Of a stretch of 36,411 bases of DNA, positions 8,730-16,907 are shown one piece after another. A program made the position numbers and the translations under genes. The notes under the pieces were generated by a model, which saw only the letters and a program-made list of their open reading frames with translations, was not told the DNA's origin and searched no databases. This DNA comes from Kiritimatiellia bacterium (GTDB taxonomy: Bacteria > Verrucomicrobiota > Kiritimatiellia > UBA8416 > JADHWI01), in the NCBI GenBank assembly GCA_030744755.1, contig JASLPY010000056.1:1-36411 (forward strand). The letters run 5' to 3'. The first letter of the stretch is position 1. Each line of letters starts with the position of its first letter.

Positions 8730-10916
8730 GTGAGAATGATGTCGCTGTCCGGTCTGCCGGTGCGATTGCTGATAGCGATCCTGGTGATGGTCTTTCTGAT
8801 GGAGGCAGCGATCATGCTGATACTGCCGTTGACGTCTATTCCCCGCTCCTATGAATGGTTCTTGGATGCGGGCATATTGAGCGTTGTTCTTTCGGTGGGA
8901 CTCTACTTTGTTCTTACTCGCCACATATCACAGGTTCTGCGTAGACTTGAGGACAGCGAAAGACTGCACCGTGCGATGTTCATGAGTTCGAAGGATGCGA
9001 TCATGACCCTGGATCCTCCATCGTGGAAATTCACGTCAGGCAATCCTGCCTGTATCGAGATGTTTCGGACCAGGGACGAGGCCGATTTCATCTCTCATCC
9101 GCCATGGGAGTTGTCTCCCGAACGCCAACCGGATGGACGGCCGTCTATGGACAAAGCACGGGATATGATCGAGACGGCCGTGCGTGAAGGCAACCATTTC
9201 TTCGAATGGACGCACAAACGTACCACCGGCGAAGAGTTTCCAGCGACTGTGCTTCTGACCCGTATGGAAGTTAGCGGGAAGGTCTTTCTCGAGGCAACCG
9301 TCAGGGACATTGCAAAGTGGAAACGCTCGCAGGCGGCCCTGGCGCGCGCAGCTAATGAGTGGCAGCAGACGTTCGATGCTATCGATGCCTATGTGGCCAT
9401 CATTGATTCCGATTACCGTGTGGTGCAGACGAATCGGGCAATGCAGGAAGCTCTCCAAGGGCAGGACGCGATTGGCGCACACTGCTATACAGTGATTCAT
9501 GGTACCGAGCAGCGGCCCGTAGATTGTGTCAGCTGCCGAACGTTCGAGACCGGCGAAGCTGTACGGGTGGAAGTGCAGGAGCCGCATCTTGGCGACCGCT
9601 GGTTTGATATCGCCGCGTTTCCGATCAAACGTCCTGACGAGACGGTTACGCACATCGTGCATGTCATGCGCGACATTACTGAACGGAAACTTACGGAAAT
9701 GGCTTTACGCGACTCCGAGCAGCGGTTCCGCTCGCTGTTCGATGGCGCTGCCGAGGGCATCATGGTCGCAGACGCGGAAACGCGCACCATCCTGTATGCC
9801 AACCCGGCGATCTGTGGATTGTTAGGTTACTCGGAGAAGGAACTGACGGGCATGGATATTTGGCATCTCCATCCCAAGGACACCCACCCTGCCGTGCTTG
9901 CAACGTTCGAAGCCCACGTACGCGGAGAGCTGCAATTGGCCCCAGACATGCCTTGCCGCCGCAAGGACGCAACCATCATCTACATGGACATCAGCACGGC
10001 CCCCATTGAGATTAAAGGGCGGGACTGCCTCGCCGGGTTCTTCACTGATGTTACCGAGCGAAGACATGCAGAATCCATACGGCGGACACTTGAAGCCCAG
10101 GTCCGTCAGTCGCAGAAAATGGCCGCCATCGGCGCGCTGGCCAGCGGCGCTGGGCATGAGGTCAACAACCCGATCAACGGAATCATGAATTACGCGCAAT
10201 TGATCGAGGATGGACTCGAGTCCGACCACCCGCTTACCGAATTCGCCAGGCAGATCAGTTTGGAGGCAGATCGGATCGCGTCGATTACCCGCGGCCTGTT
10301 GGTCTTCGCCTCAAAGGACGGCGCGATCCGCGCTCCTGCTGATATCGGCGACCTCATGGAGTCAGCACTCGCGTCGAGGCGCGACACGCTCACGCGTGAC
10401 CAGGTTGCGATCGAGATAGACGTTCCGGATGGCCTGCCCGCGATCATGTGTGACTGCGGGCAAATCCGGCAAGTACTGGAGAGCCTGGTAGACAACGCCC
10501 ACGATGCCCTGAACGAGAAGTACGAAGGCTACCATGAAAACAAGAAGATTATCATCTCCGCGAGGGAGATGGAGGTCTCATTGGTCGGTGGTCATCGGTC
10601 GTTGGGGGGAGAAGAGACCAATGGTAAATCTCCGATGACAGATGACGCGCTAAGCGAAGATGACTCGGACCAGGTCGCCAGAGCGATCCGCATTACCATC
10701 GAGGACCATGGGCCTGGTATCCCGGCAGACCTGCGGGAACGAGTGTTTGAACCGTTTCTCACGACGAAAGACAAGGCCGTCAGCGCGGGCAGCATCGGCA
10801 AGGGCATGGGGCTGTTCGTCAGCTATGCTGTCGCGCAGGAGCACGGGGGAATGTTGAGCACAGAGAGCGAACTGGGCGAGTGGGCGCGATTCCATCTGGA
10901 TTTACCGGTGGAGTGA
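8730..10916 (+). CDS. Membrane histidine kinase with three PAS domains
   Basis: An upstream in-frame stop at 8691 limits the start; GTG 8730 or ATG 8736/8739 are possible and none has a strong ribosome site. 728 aa: transmembrane helices about 11-33 and 44-63 with a short loop; PAS about 78-200, 210-325 (Cys-rich: CYTVIHG...CVSC) and 330-450; HisKA with H476 (GHEVNNPINGI); HATPase about 560-725 with DHGPGIP and GKGMGLFVS boxes. The short extracytoplasmic loop suggests sensing through the cytoplasmic PAS domains. Residues about 617-640 are an inserted Ser/Gly/Asp-rich loop encoded by heptamer repeats. It has no receiver of its own, so its partner is probably one of the stand-alone RECs around it. 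Confidence 0.9.
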   Translation: MRMMSLSGLPVRLLIAILVMVFLMEAAIMLILPLTSIPRSYEWFLDAGILSVVLSVGLYFVLTRHISQVLRRLEDSERLHRAMFMSSKDAIMTLDPPSWKFTSGNPACIEMFRTRDEADFISHPPWELSPERQPDGRPSMDKARDMIETAVREGNHFFEWTHKRTTGEEFPATVLLTRMEVSGKVFLEATVRDIAKWKRSQAALARAANEWQQTFDAIDAYVAIIDSDYRVVQTNRAMQEALQGQDAIGAHCYTVIHGTEQRPVDCVSCRTFETGEAVRVEVQEPHLGDRWFDIAAFPIKRPDETVTHIVHVMRDITERKLTEMALRDSEQRFRSLFDGAAEGIMVADAETRTILYANPAICGLLGYSEKELTGMDIWHLHPKDTHPAVLATFEAHVRGELQLAPDMPCRRKDATIIYMDISTAPIEIKGRDCLAGFFTDVTERRHAESIRRTLEAQVRQSQKMAAIGALASGAGHEVNNPINGIMNYAQLIEDGLESDHPLTEFARQISLEADRIASITRGLLVFASKDGAIRAPADIGDLMESALASRRDTLTRDQVAIEIDVPDGLPAIMCDCGQIRQVLESLVDNAHDALNEKYEGYHENKKIIISAREMEVSLVGGHRSLGGEETNGKSPMTDDALSEDDSDQVARAIRITIEDHGPGIPADLRERVFEPFLTTKDKAVSAGSIGKGMGLFVSYAVAQEHGGMLSTESELGEWARFHLDLPVE
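10578..10647. repeat. TCATTGG heptamers with inverted arm inside the kinase ATPase domain
   Basis: Four clean 7-nt units (consensus TCRTYGG) occupy 10578-10605. A reverse-complement arm with CCAATGG and CGATGAC units lies at 10616-10647. The segment is in frame and sits in the same N-box to G1-box hairpin as the insert in the kinase at 2486. Confidence 0.7.
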
Positions 10917-10919
10917 GAA

Positions 10920-10961
10920 GTGATGCGTGAGACGTGATGTGTTAAGATGTGAGCGATGATG
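10920..10961 (+). repeat. GTGATGC/GTGAGAC heptamers after a kinase stop codon
   Basis: About six degenerate 7-nt units start 4 bp after the TGA of the kinase at 8730 and run almost to the ribosome site (GGAAGGGGG) of the next gene. Same unit as at 7755-7775. Confidence 0.5.
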
Positions 10962-10976
10962 TAGGAAGGGGGCTTT

Positions 10977-12221
10977 GTGGCACGAGTTCTGGTAGTCGAC
11001 GATGAAAAGAGCCTGCGCTTGACGTTAAGTGCGTTCCTGACAGATGCCGGCCACGAAGTGATCGTGGCGGAGGATTCCGAATCAGCGTATGCAATCTTTA
11101 GCGGAGGTGAGATTGATGTGGTTCTCACCGATATAATTATGCAACAGAGCAGCGGCGTAGAACTCCTGAAACGTATACGCAAATTTGCCGCGCGCGTTCC
11201 GGTGATTCTCATGACCGGGGAGCCAAGCCTGGAAACTGCCGCGGCGGCCGTGCGGGAACATGCCTTCGACTACCTGACCAAACCCATATCGAAGGATGAC
11301 ATTGTTGCTGTTGTTGCATCGGCTACATTGGAGAAAGATCGCGAGGACGCGGTGGGGTATCTTCACGAGCGGAACATGCGGGATCGAAAGAAGTTGGAGG
11401 AGACGGTCGAGGATCAGTCTGCCGAGCTTATAACCAGTGAAGAACTGCTTTTCGATCAGATGGAAGCCACGAGTGAGAGCGAGGACAGGTACGAGAAGCT
11501 ACTTGATATCGTTGGGGACGCCGTATTGCTCATAGATGCGGAAACGAAGCGCATTATCAATGTCAACGCCGCCGCCCTGGCCATGTATGGCTACTCGATA
11601 GACGAGTTCGTGGGGCTCAACCATTCCGCCATAACGGACGAACCCGAGAAATCCCGGGATTCGTTTGAGAAAGCGATAGCCGAGGAAGGAGCGGTGACCA
11701 TTCCCGTGCGATACCACAGACGAGCCGACGGCGAGATCTTCCCAGTGGAGATAACCGGGACCAACGTCAATCTTTCGGGGAAGCAAATGTTTTGTGGTGT
11801 CATTCGAGATATCAGCGAGCGAAAAAGGATCGAGGAAGAGATACACGAACAACAGAAACTCATTGATACGGTACTTAATGCACAGGTGGATACATTCTTC
11901 CTTTTCGAACCTGTCACCGGGAAGGCTATTCGCTGGAACCGCGCATTCAGTCGTATTAGCGGCTACACCGACGAAGAAATAGCCTCAATGAAGGCACCTG
12001 ACTCCTATTACAGCGCCGAAGATGAAGATCTTCAGAAGGCATACGCGTTCATTCACCAGGTCAAAGAAGAGGGAGAAGGAACAATAGAACTTTCTCTTAT
12101 TCGAAAGGATGGCCGCAGGGTTCCGACAGAGTATGTCGTTTCGGTTGTCAATGATAACGCGTCCAAGCCTAAGTACTTCATTTCCATCGGCAGAGACATA
12201 TCCACGCGCCGGAATCCATGA
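10977..12221 (+). CDS. REC-PAS-PAS protein without kinase core
   Basis: GTG 10977 follows a purine-rich ribosome site (GGAAGGGGG). 414 aa: REC about 1-120 (LVVDDEKS, acceptor Asp in LTDIIM, Lys in YLTKPIS), where the usual MPG after the Asp is MQQ; coiled coil 120-165; PAS 165-285; PAS 290-412 ending in GRDISTRR. It stops where a kinase domain would normally begin. It is either a real sensor/adaptor receiver or a truncated kinase; the frame is intact and ends cleanly after a PAS C-terminal motif. The REC is of the same subfamily as those at 15446, 24783 and 27434. Confidence 0.85.
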   Translation: MARVLVVDDEKSLRLTLSAFLTDAGHEVIVAEDSESAYAIFSGGEIDVVLTDIIMQQSSGVELLKRIRKFAARVPVILMTGEPSLETAAAAVREHAFDYLTKPISKDDIVAVVASATLEKDREDAVGYLHERNMRDRKKLEETVEDQSAELITSEELLFDQMEATSESEDRYEKLLDIVGDAVLLIDAETKRIINVNAAALAMYGYSIDEFVGLNHSAITDEPEKSRDSFEKAIAEEGAVTIPVRYHRRADGEIFPVEITGTNVNLSGKQMFCGVIRDISERKRIEEEIHEQQKLIDTVLNAQVDTFFLFEPVTGKAIRWNRAFSRISGYTDEEIASMKAPDSYYSAEDEDLQKAYAFIHQVKEEGEGTIELSLIRKDGRRVPTEYVVSVVNDNASKPKYFISIGRDISTRRNP

Positions 12222-12363
12222 CAGTGACGGCAACGGCACCGCGATAAGCCCTGTTCGCCACACGACACCCTGTACAGAATGAACAGTTCGACCCGTCTGC
12301 ATCCTTCGCGACCATTCTTTGCAACCCCTTCTTCTGATGCCACTTAGGCACACGCCGGTATGC

Positions 12364-12380
12364 TGGCACGCCACCTGCGA
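12364..12380 (+). promoter_or_regulatory. Candidate sigma-54 promoter
   Basis: TGGCACGCCACCTGCGA has GG at 12365-12366 and GC at 12377-12378 with full TGGCACG identity to consensus, only the T before TGC being changed. It would start transcription near 12390, just before ATG 12396. Confidence 0.6.
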
Positions 12381-12395
12381 AACAAGTGGATCGCA

Positions 12396-12881
12396 ATGAA
12401 CACCACACCACACAGCATAGAATCGGACCCCCAGCCGGTTTGGTACGAGAGGGCCCACCTCCTGACTGCTTGCAGTCGGCCCAATGAAACCAAACTGGCT
12501 GAAGGGTCCGCTGATACACCCCGGATCGAGAACAGCCATTCCCCGGTGTCTTCTCGAGAGCAATATGAGGTATCCCCGGATTGGTATAAAGGGAGCAATG
12601 ACGATGTTCGGCCAGCAAGTTCACCCGAGGACATACAGTTCGCCCTGCTGACTGTGTTGTTCTCGGCAATCATAGCCGTTGCCGTGTTCACGGGTGTGAA
12701 ACCGCGGATCGGCGGCACGATCGGCACTTTGATCTCGGCGGCACTGGCGATCACCGTGTTTATAGGCCTTGGCGGGACAATGTTGGGTATCCTTCTCAAT
12801 CTGTCGGGAAGAATCACCTCGTCGCAACTACTTACTACGCGAGATAGTTCGCGCACGATAATGGAGAACTATAGAACATGA
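12396..12881 (+). CDS. Small membrane protein with two helices, coupled to a kinase
   Basis: No family recognised. The open frame begins at 12360, but that overlaps the predicted sigma-54 promoter, so ATG 12396 is preferred (161 aa); the implied leader is then very short. The first ~75 residues are hydrophilic and Ser/Pro-rich. Two hydrophobic helices follow (about 80-98 and 106-134), with a short polar tail. The stop codon overlaps the start of the next kinase (ATGA at 12878-12881), which indicates translational coupling. It may be a membrane partner or sensor subunit for that kinase (inference from coupling only). Confidence 0.6.
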   Translation: MNTTPHSIESDPQPVWYERAHLLTACSRPNETKLAEGSADTPRIENSHSPVSSREQYEVSPDWYKGSNDDVRPASSPEDIQFALLTVLFSAIIAVAVFTGVKPRIGGTIGTLISAALAITVFIGLGGTMLGILLNLSGRITSSQLLTTRDSSRTIMENYRT

Positions 12882-14116
12882 CTCATCTGCATTACGCATC
12901 CCTTTCGTCAACAGGGGCGAGAAAGCATTTTGATGTTGCGGTAGTCCTTCTTTCCGTTGTTCCGGCGTTAATGATTGCCTATTTCACTCTGCGTCCGGGA
13001 GCCGGGTTTTTGGACGCGATTCAGACACTGGCTGTATGGTTGGCCGTCGGAATATCTCATTCCCTGGGATATGCAATCCTGCTCAAATACCCGAGAACTA
13101 TCATCCGCTTACGCGCCTGCCTCGAAGACATCGTACGAGGTGAGTTCCCGGGGGATGTCTCACTCGTACAGTCAGAAGACGACATCGCTTCCATTGAGAA
13201 GTCAATGAACCTGGTTTTGGCGTCGCTGAAACAGAAAGTGGAGAGAATAGAGATAGAAAACACCGAGTTGCAAGGCCGCTTGTTGGAGGCACGGAAACTG
13301 GAAGCCATAGGCGTTCTTGCCGGTGGTATTGCCCACGAGATCAACACTCCCCTGCAGCTCATATCCAGCAATCTTCAGTTGCTGACACAGGCGTTCAGTT
13401 TCTTGACGGCGAATACCGCGATGAAAACAAGTGCCACTGCCGCCACCGGCGCCGTCAATGCTGCGCACAACGGGGAGGAGGATACTGCCGCAAGATTCCA
13501 ATTCTTTACCAGGGAAGTACCCATGTGCCTTGATCAGTCAGAGGACGGGGTAACAAGAATAGCGAACACGGTAAGAGCCATGCGCGATTTTGCCGATAAA
13601 GGAGAGGGGAAAACCAAGTCCCTCACAGATATCAACAAGGTAATACAGAACACCGTGGCAGTTTCGATCAGCGAGTGGAAATACGTAGCCAATATCGAGA
13701 CGTACCTGGATGCGTCGCTACCGCCCGTGCACTGCTATCCCGGCGAGATCAAGCAAACCCTGATGAACCTCATCACCAACAGCGTGGCTGCGATTCGTGA
13801 AGCGCAAGAGGACAAGAACGGCAAAGGCCTGATAGAGATTACTACCAAGCGCAGAAACGGAGACGTACTTATATCCGTACAGGACAACGGATGCGGCATT
13901 CCAGAAAAGTACCGCACCAAAGTATTTGACCCGTTCTTCTCTACAAGAGACGTCGGACAGGCGGGCGGTCACGGACTGTCTATTGCGCATGCCTCAGTGG
14001 TCAAACGACACGGGGGATCGCTTTCGTGTGAAACCGAGGTGGGGAGAGGTACAACGCTTACGGTTTCTTTGCCCCTGTGCAAGAAGCACGACATAGGACC
14101 CAACCGTAAGAACTAG
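12878..14116 (+). CDS. Membrane histidine kinase (2 TM, HAMP-like linker, HisKA, HATPase)
   Basis: 412 aa starting at the ATG that overlaps the preceding stop. Transmembrane helices about 18-38 and 45-70 with almost no periplasmic loop; HAMP-like linker and coiled coil 75-140; HisKA with H153 (GIAHEINTPLQLIS); HATPase about 270-400 with DNGCGIP and a GGHGLSI box. A 55-residue Ala/Thr-rich insert (about 175-215) separates the DHp helices. With no periplasmic domain, sensing may depend on the small membrane protein encoded just upstream. Two stand-alone receiver proteins follow immediately, so this four-gene string reads as one signalling unit. Confidence 0.88.
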   Translation: MTHLHYASLSSTGARKHFDVAVVLLSVVPALMIAYFTLRPGAGFLDAIQTLAVWLAVGISHSLGYAILLKYPRTIIRLRACLEDIVRGEFPGDVSLVQSEDDIASIEKSMNLVLASLKQKVERIEIENTELQGRLLEARKLEAIGVLAGGIAHEINTPLQLISSNLQLLTQAFSFLTANTAMKTSATAATGAVNAAHNGEEDTAARFQFFTREVPMCLDQSEDGVTRIANTVRAMRDFADKGEGKTKSLTDINKVIQNTVAVSISEWKYVANIETYLDASLPPVHCYPGEIKQTLMNLITNSVAAIREAQEDKNGKGLIEITTKRRNGDVLISVQDNGCGIPEKYRTKVFDPFFSTRDVGQAGGHGLSIAHASVVKRHGGSLSCETEVGRGTTLTVSLPLCKKHDIGPNRKN

Positions 14117-14144
14117 CAGACATACGAACGAAAGGAAAAAGACC

Positions 14145-14555
14145 ATGAGTGAACATGGGCAGACGCCACGCAGAATGCGAGTTCTTTTTGTTGATGATGA
14201 GGAAATCGTATTGTCGTGCATTAAACGTATGCTCTGTGTCACGTGCAGAGAGTGGGACTTGGAGTTTGAAAGCGACTCGAATGTAGCGGCAAAACGATTG
14301 CTTACCGAACCGTACGATGCCGTGGTTGCCGATGCCAACATGCCCGGGATGAGCGGGTGTGAGCTTCTCGAACAGGTGGCAAAGTCACAACCCAGGTCAG
14401 CGCGGATTGTTTTGTCCGGCGGACTTGACAGGAAAGCAAGTGAGATGGTTGCCGTTCATCGTTTCCGAGTGATTGAGAAGCCTTGCGACTGTGAAACACT
14501 CAAACACACGATAACTGAGGCGATAGACGACAACTACACCGGACAAGCCGCATGA
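14145..14555 (+). CDS. Single-domain response regulator (REC)
   Basis: 136 aa, ATG with AAAGGAAAAAG upstream. One receiver: VDDEE acidic pocket, acceptor Asp in VADANMPGMSG, Ser in VLSGG and Lys in IEKP. No output domain. It lies 28 bp after the membrane kinase and 6 bp before the next REC protein, so it is probably a cognate phosphate acceptor of that kinase. Confidence 0.85.
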   Translation: MSEHGQTPRRMRVLFVDDEEIVLSCIKRMLCVTCREWDLEFESDSNVAAKRLLTEPYDAVVADANMPGMSGCELLEQVAKSQPRSARIVLSGGLDRKASEMVAVHRFRVIEKPCDCETLKHTITEAIDDNYTGQAA

Positions 14556-14561
14556 GGGAAT

Positions 14562-15242
14562 ATGAAGGCGAAATACAACATCCTAATCACGGACGATGAC
14601 AACGACTTCCGGCGCAGCACGGTTCGACTTCTTTGGCTGATATCCGCCGTGGAATTCGCCGTGCAGGAAGCTGCAAACGGGGAAGAAGCTCTCAACATCC
14701 TGAACGACACACCCGTCGACTGTGTTCTGTTAGATCACCGAATGCCGGGAGGGACAGGTGTAGAGTGGATTGAGACGTTTCTCGATGCCGCTCCTCACAT
14801 CGCCGTAGTCATGGTTACCGGTCAGGGTGACGAGGAAACGGCAGTGCAGGCAATGAAGAACGGTGCCGTGGATTATCTAGTGAAGGGCACGCTTACCACC
14901 GAGATACTACAGAAAACGGTCACAAATGCCGTTGAAAAGGTTCGAATGCGAGAAGCGCTGCAGGACGCAGAGCGCCACCGCGTCATGATCGAAAGCTTGG
15001 GAACAGTCTGTCATCACCTGGGACAACCTATGACAACGGTGACCACGTTTCTTGAGTTGATGAAGAGAGAAGCACTGGCCCCCTCATTGAAGAATATGAT
15101 GGACGAGTGCTCGGGTGTCGTGGAACAGGTCGATGAACTGCTCAACCGACTGCAAAAGGTATGTATGTACAGGACAGAACCATACCTGCCTTCATCAGAC
15201 GGTTCGCCGTCCTGTGTAGAGGACGCCATCCTGAGGATCTAG
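14562..15242 (+). CDS. REC protein with HisKA-like dimerisation domain but no ATPase
   Basis: 226 aa. Receiver 1-125: TDDDND, acceptor Asp in LLDHRMPGG, Thr in VTGQGDE, and Lys in VKGT (the usual KP is KG). After a coiled coil, residues 145-200 form a DHp-like helical pair with SLGTVCHHLGQPMTTV, a His at the place of the phospho-acceptor in HisKA. There is no HATPase domain and the protein ends soon after. It could dimerise and pass phosphate from the receiver to another partner like an Hpt protein, or be a relic of a kinase. The conserved His and intact frame favour a functional protein. Confidence 0.8.
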   Translation: MKAKYNILITDDDNDFRRSTVRLLWLISAVEFAVQEAANGEEALNILNDTPVDCVLLDHRMPGGTGVEWIETFLDAAPHIAVVMVTGQGDEETAVQAMKNGAVDYLVKGTLTTEILQKTVTNAVEKVRMREALQDAERHRVMIESLGTVCHHLGQPMTTVTTFLELMKREALAPSLKNMMDECSGVVEQVDELLNRLQKVCMYRTEPYLPSSDGSPSCVEDAILRI

Positions 15243-15354
15243 CCAGCCCCCCACATGGATCCATGTTGCAGCGACGAGGTGGAAATGATTGAAGCAACGA
15301 ACAGGCACTCCAGAACGGAACAAGCCGGCGATACTGTTCAGAAGGAGGTTTTCA

Positions 15355-15468
15355 ATGGGTTCTGAGATAGTATTCGACCGCGAAGCTATTCTGGATTGCC
15401 TGGACAACCCCAGCCGAAAACGCGTCCAAGTAAAGGGAAGAGATTATGGCCAGAGTAATGGTAGTTGA
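15355..15468 (+). pseudogene. 37-aa fragment resembling the start of an Hpt domain
   Basis: ATG 15355 has a near-perfect AAGGAGG 6 nt upstream. The first 17 residues (MGSEIVFDREAILDCLD) resemble the opening of Hpt phosphotransfer domains, then the similarity stops and the frame runs into the next gene, ending at 15468 within the receiver coding sequence. The His-containing helices are absent. It is either a remnant left by fusion of the downstream receiver gene or a short coupled leader peptide. Family assignment is weak. Confidence 0.35.
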
Positions 15469-16655
15469 TGACGAGAAAGGTGTCCGAATAACACTTGGTC
15501 TGTTTCTCGAGAATTGCGGCCATCACGTTGTCACGGCGCAGGACGTGAACACAGCTTGCACGCTTCTGGAACGGGAGGCGTTCGATGTAGTGATCTCGGA
15601 TGTTCTCCTGCCGGGTGTAACGGGGGTAGAGTTGCTCAAGAGGGTGAAGGCAGTTGACAGTAATGTGCAGGTGGTCATGATGACTGGGCAGCCTTCTGCG
15701 GAGACGGCCTCTGAGATCGTCCGTTGCGACGCGTTTGACTATTTGCTTAAACCAATATCGAAAGCCAAAGTCATCGAGACCGTGGCAAGGGCCGCCACGA
15801 TGAAATGTCTTCTGGACGAAAAACGTGATCTAGAAGAACAGAACAGGCGTCACCGCGAGGATCTCGCGCAGCTTGTGGCTGAGCGAACACGAGGTCTGGC
15901 CGAAAGCGAAGAAAGGTTCAGGGCCATTACCTCCGCGGCAAGAGATGCCATCTTCATGGTTGACGGGGACTGCAGAATACAGCTCTGGAACCCGGCGGCG
16001 GAGACAATACTCGGTTACACAGCCGAGGAGGCGATAGGAAAGAATGCAAAGCAGTTCTTTCCTGAGTTGTGTGAGATCGAAGGCCCTGGTGAATGCCTGC
16101 GCAGCAAAGATTCTGACACCGGTAACGCTGGCCTGACCTTCGAAGTCACAGCCGAAAGAAAAGATGCGTCAACCTGCCCAATGGAACTGTCTGTTTCTCG
16201 CGTTCATTTCCAGGATTCCAGCCATGCGGTAGTGATTGGCCGAGACATCACGGAAAGAAGAAAGGCAACAGCGGCCATGGTGCTGGCCAAGGAAAAGGCC
16301 GAAGCCGCCGATCGTGCGAAGTCGGAGTTCCTCGCTGACATGAGTCACGAGATTCGAACCCCCATGAACGCGATCATTGGCATGGCGGAATTGGCTCTGG
16401 ACACGAGTCTTACACAGGAGCAGAGGGAATGCCTGGACACGGTGATGTCGTCCGCCGAAGCGCTCCTGGGCTTGATTAACGAATTGCTCGACTTCTCAAA
16501 GATCGAAGCCGGCAAGCTCGAACTGGAAAGCAGCCCCTTCAACTTGCATACGCTTATTGAAGACACTGCCAGGGCTCTTGCTGTGCGCGCGCAACTCAAG
16601 GGCCTTGTGAGGTCGTCTGCGATGTCGGCGCTGACGTACCGCAGAGCGTAAAAGG
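15446..16655 (+). pseudogene. Hybrid histidine kinase, 5' part (REC-PAS-HisKA), broken
   Basis: ATG 15446 opens REC 1-120 (VVDDEKG, acceptor Asp in VISDVLLPG), coiled coil, PAS 155-270 and HisKA with H301 ([14 protein letters not shown]). The frame ends at 16651 with a tail unlike any kinase. Two extra bases in CTTGTGAG (16605-16610) cause this: removing them restores a kinase-like [16 protein letters not shown] segment leading to an AAAAGG sequence at 16650-16655, where an insertion begins. The ATPase domain resumes at 16908. The truncated product would keep a phospho-acceptor His but could not bind ATP. Confidence 0.75.
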
Positions 16656-16907
16656 GAGCTATTTCCTCTGCTTTCAACATTCTGCGCCCCAAGCTGTTAC
16701 AGGGTGGGTTAATGAGTCTTTACGCCTCCGAAACTGGAGTGTTGGAGTAGTGGAGTGCTGGATGTTGAGAGATTAGAGTGCAAGTTCCCTTTCTGACAAC
16801 ACTCCATAACTCCATTACTCCAAACCTGTTACGCTTACCCTCCGTACGGCGCATAGGCCGTTGGACATTGGCTCCGGCAAGGGTCACTGCGGTAAATCCT
16901 CAAAAGG
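16656..16907. mobile_element. 252-bp MITE-like insertion flanked by AAAAGG
   Basis: Homology to the kinase family stops at 16655 and resumes at 16908. AAAAGG occurs at 16650-16655 and again at 16902-16907, as expected for a 6-bp target duplication; joining the two gives the kinase-like V-K-G-D-S-S-R-L. The insert has no coding capacity for a transposase. Its centre (16735-16822) has two long inverted arms built from 8-nt TGGAGTnn units. Terminal inverted repeats are at best weak, so the mechanism is uncertain. Confidence 0.55.
16735..16822. repeat. Octamer (TGGAGTnn) array with inverted copy
   Basis: 16735-16760 holds three TGGAGTnn units plus TG. 16797-16822 holds the reverse complement of the same pattern (ACTCCA units at 8-nt spacing). 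The arms pair at most positions around a ~36-nt loop, giving a strong potential hairpin. Confidence 0.75.

Noticed and set aside
10578..10647. Possible CRISPR-like array
   Set aside because: Units are 7 nt, contiguous, without spacers, and lie in a coding frame.
11985..12856. Overlapping minus-strand frames of 163-192 aa
   Set aside because: They overlap the PAS protein and the membrane-protein gene, with no motifs and no ribosome site.
15257..15269. GG/GC pair resembling a sigma-54 promoter (GGATCCATGTTGC)
   Set aside because: The GG-GC distance is 11, not 12, and there is no CAC after GG.
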